64,000 nt of DNA, taken from contig NC_088169.1 of the NCBI RefSeq assembly GCF_028769735.1, positions 46,095,229-46,159,228 on the forward strand, read 5' to 3'. Shown in pieces: positions 62,201 to 64,000 of this stretch (within the stretch, counting starts at the first letter, position 1; each line of letters opens with the position of its first letter). A model generated the notes under the pieces. The model ran no database searches, was not told where the DNA came from, and was given only the letters and a program-made list of their open reading frames with translations. Source of the DNA: Zonotrichia leucophrys gambelii. Taxonomy: Eukaryota; Chordata; Aves; Passeriformes; Passerellidae. A program made the position numbers and the translations under genes.

Positions 62201-64000
62201 TTCTAGGAAATGTCATATTCTGTTCTTAAAAGTCTAGAAAAGAAGTGAAATAAATGACAGGAATTAATGATTTGCATCATCAACTTATGGGAGAGCAGTT
62301 TGTGAGAGAAATTTGTTTAGTGCCACTTCATAAATCAATAGAAATGCCATATGCTTTGAAGTAGTCACTAAATAAAATAAGATCTTAGCTAATTAGATAG
62401 TAAAAGCATTGAATAAGGTACTGAAGCTGGTATATGAATTGTAAAATCCTAATTTGGGAGCTTTCATAAGATTTTTTACCAGGCCATGCTATTTTATCAA
62501 TAACGCTTATTGTTTTTCAGATGATGGCAAATATATTTTATTTTAATGTGCACAATTTCATTTCATTTTCTGCTTTTCTGTAATATTCATCAGTGACAGT
62601 CTCCTTCTTATTTCTCCTAAATCTGAAACCTCATTCACACCTCTATTCATTTATTGTAATTGCTCAATTTTGTTGAGAAACTTAGGAAGAGATATTGGAA
62701 AATTAACTGAAAGCTTCATATTCAGATGTTTGGTTTTTATGATCCTGCTACTCTATTGGCAATATTCTCCTGGCTAGACTGTTTGAACTTTGTGTCATTT
62801 TCTTATGATCAAACCTACTTACTTTTATAGTTTGGCATGATAGCATTAATACTGGTTTGAAAACCTTCTAAAACCTTTCACTCATCAAATGCATGTTAAT
62901 CATTCTAGGGCTTGTACATGGGAGCTTTTGTGTTTTGCTACAAAAAAGCTACTTGTCAAAACTACTGACACCCCAGACACCTAAGAGAAAGGAGCACATT
63001 TAACTACTAAGTCCTGGCTTTACCTTGACCCCCTCTCTGTTCTCCAAAGTTATATGTTAAAACTGTTAAAAGCTTGATGTTAATTAATTCAGAACCTTAA
63101 TAATTCTGCCTATTCGGAAGATTCACTAAAGCAAAAGTTCTAAATAATTATGTTCTGAGGACATAATTATAACTCCAGCAATAAGTTCTATGAAATCATT
63201 CATTTGACTTTTTCTTTTCCCCTCAGTAATGTTTTTAATGGACAATTTAAAATTTTCTAATGGTAAATTAAAAATCAGAGCCTAAAAGCATATTTTATGA
63301 GATGGGAATTATTTGATTTGGCTGAAGCCTCCAGATGAATTTGATGTAATATTCTCTTCTTTTAAAAATGGTTAAGAGTACAGATTTCAAGAGGATAAAC
63401 ATCATAGCTTTACTTTGTTAAAAAAAGGAAAGAAAGTACTTTCTCCCAACTCACTTCAAATAAATGTCTTTAAGGTTAACATGCTTTGGAATGAATTAAG
63501 GGAGAATCTAAGCTGCTTGTACCCTTTCAAGCAAGGAACTGCAGCACTAATAAGGACTAGAGGAAGGCTGAACCTAAATCAGATGCCAAGAATTATTTAG
63601 CTTTGTCTCAAGCTATTCAACTTCTGAAGGATGAATCAAAAATATAAGATAATGAGCAGGGCAAGACTGAGAACTGCTTTCTTATCACATCCTTTCTCCT
63701 CTTCATTGTAAAAGCAGTAAACTTCTGAGCATTGCCTGAAATGTGGCTTTTAAACCTCAAGAACTATTACAACATAGTAACTTCAATTACAACATAGATA
63801 CACATAGCCTGTGCTTCAGCAGTTGAGGATGATGCCTTGCATAAAAAATTTGATTTAAGGACTCAGCACGGTCAATGATATGGGTAGAAATGCTCAACAG
63901 ATTGTTGGAGGCCTGCACCATATTTCTTACTAGGGCTGTGTGTGGAGGTTGACAAACCTAGCATTATATAACTGCAGGAATTCAGAGCAGAATTTTCCAA
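59216..64000. other. Unique AT-rich non-coding sequence
   Basis: No gene recognised. An A/C-rich low-complexity stretch lies at 59,530-59,572, a GC-richer block at 59,895-60,115 and a T13 run at 61,601-61,613. ATTACAACATAG is directly repeated near 63,766-63,798. Open frames are 91 codons or fewer and look random. Confidence 0.5.

Overview
The window looks like non-coding nuclear DNA from a bird, most likely a passerine. This rests on several CR1 LINE fragments with avian-type 3' ends, a tRNA-derived SINE with a CR1-like tail, and a 378-bp solo LTR that I recognise from memory as a common passerine family (TguLTR5-like). Base composition is AT-rich and CpG-poor by eye, with no bacterial gene organisation, no rRNA and no intact tRNA gene. 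All family names are from memory and were not checked against a database.

Layout. 1-14,569 is unique AT-rich sequence with small simple repeats. 14,570-14,959 is a complete solo LTR flanked by a perfect 6-bp target duplication. 16.2-18.9 kb holds an old CR1-like scrap, a minus-strand segment with strong splice signals (possible non-coding exon), and the SINE relic. 18.9-27 kb is unique sequence with one GC-richer block near 19.4-19.9 kb. 27.0-27.9 kb contains broken plus-strand protein-like frames that may be a decayed retrocopy. 28,948-29,108 is the best candidate protein-coding exon, on the minus strand, of a gene I cannot name. CR1 fragments follow at 36.7 kb (plus), 41.6 and 42.3 kb (minus), and 45.0 kb (plus). 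The last lies directly beside a 1.57-kb GGAA/GGAAGTGGC satellite-like array at 45.3-46.9 kb, the most striking object in the window. 46.9-58.5 kb is unique sequence with a perfect 12-bp hairpin at 51.7 kb. A long CR1 fragment lies at 58.56-59.2 kb, and unique sequence runs to the end.

The longest open frames (526-630 codons, both strands, 45.1-47.0 kb) are artefacts of the tandem array. The others (up to 177 codons) show no family signature and are at chance level for AT-rich DNA. The window is best read as intron or intergenic DNA. I see no operon, CRISPR or defence-like system. If a gene crosses the window, the exon candidates point to the minus strand.
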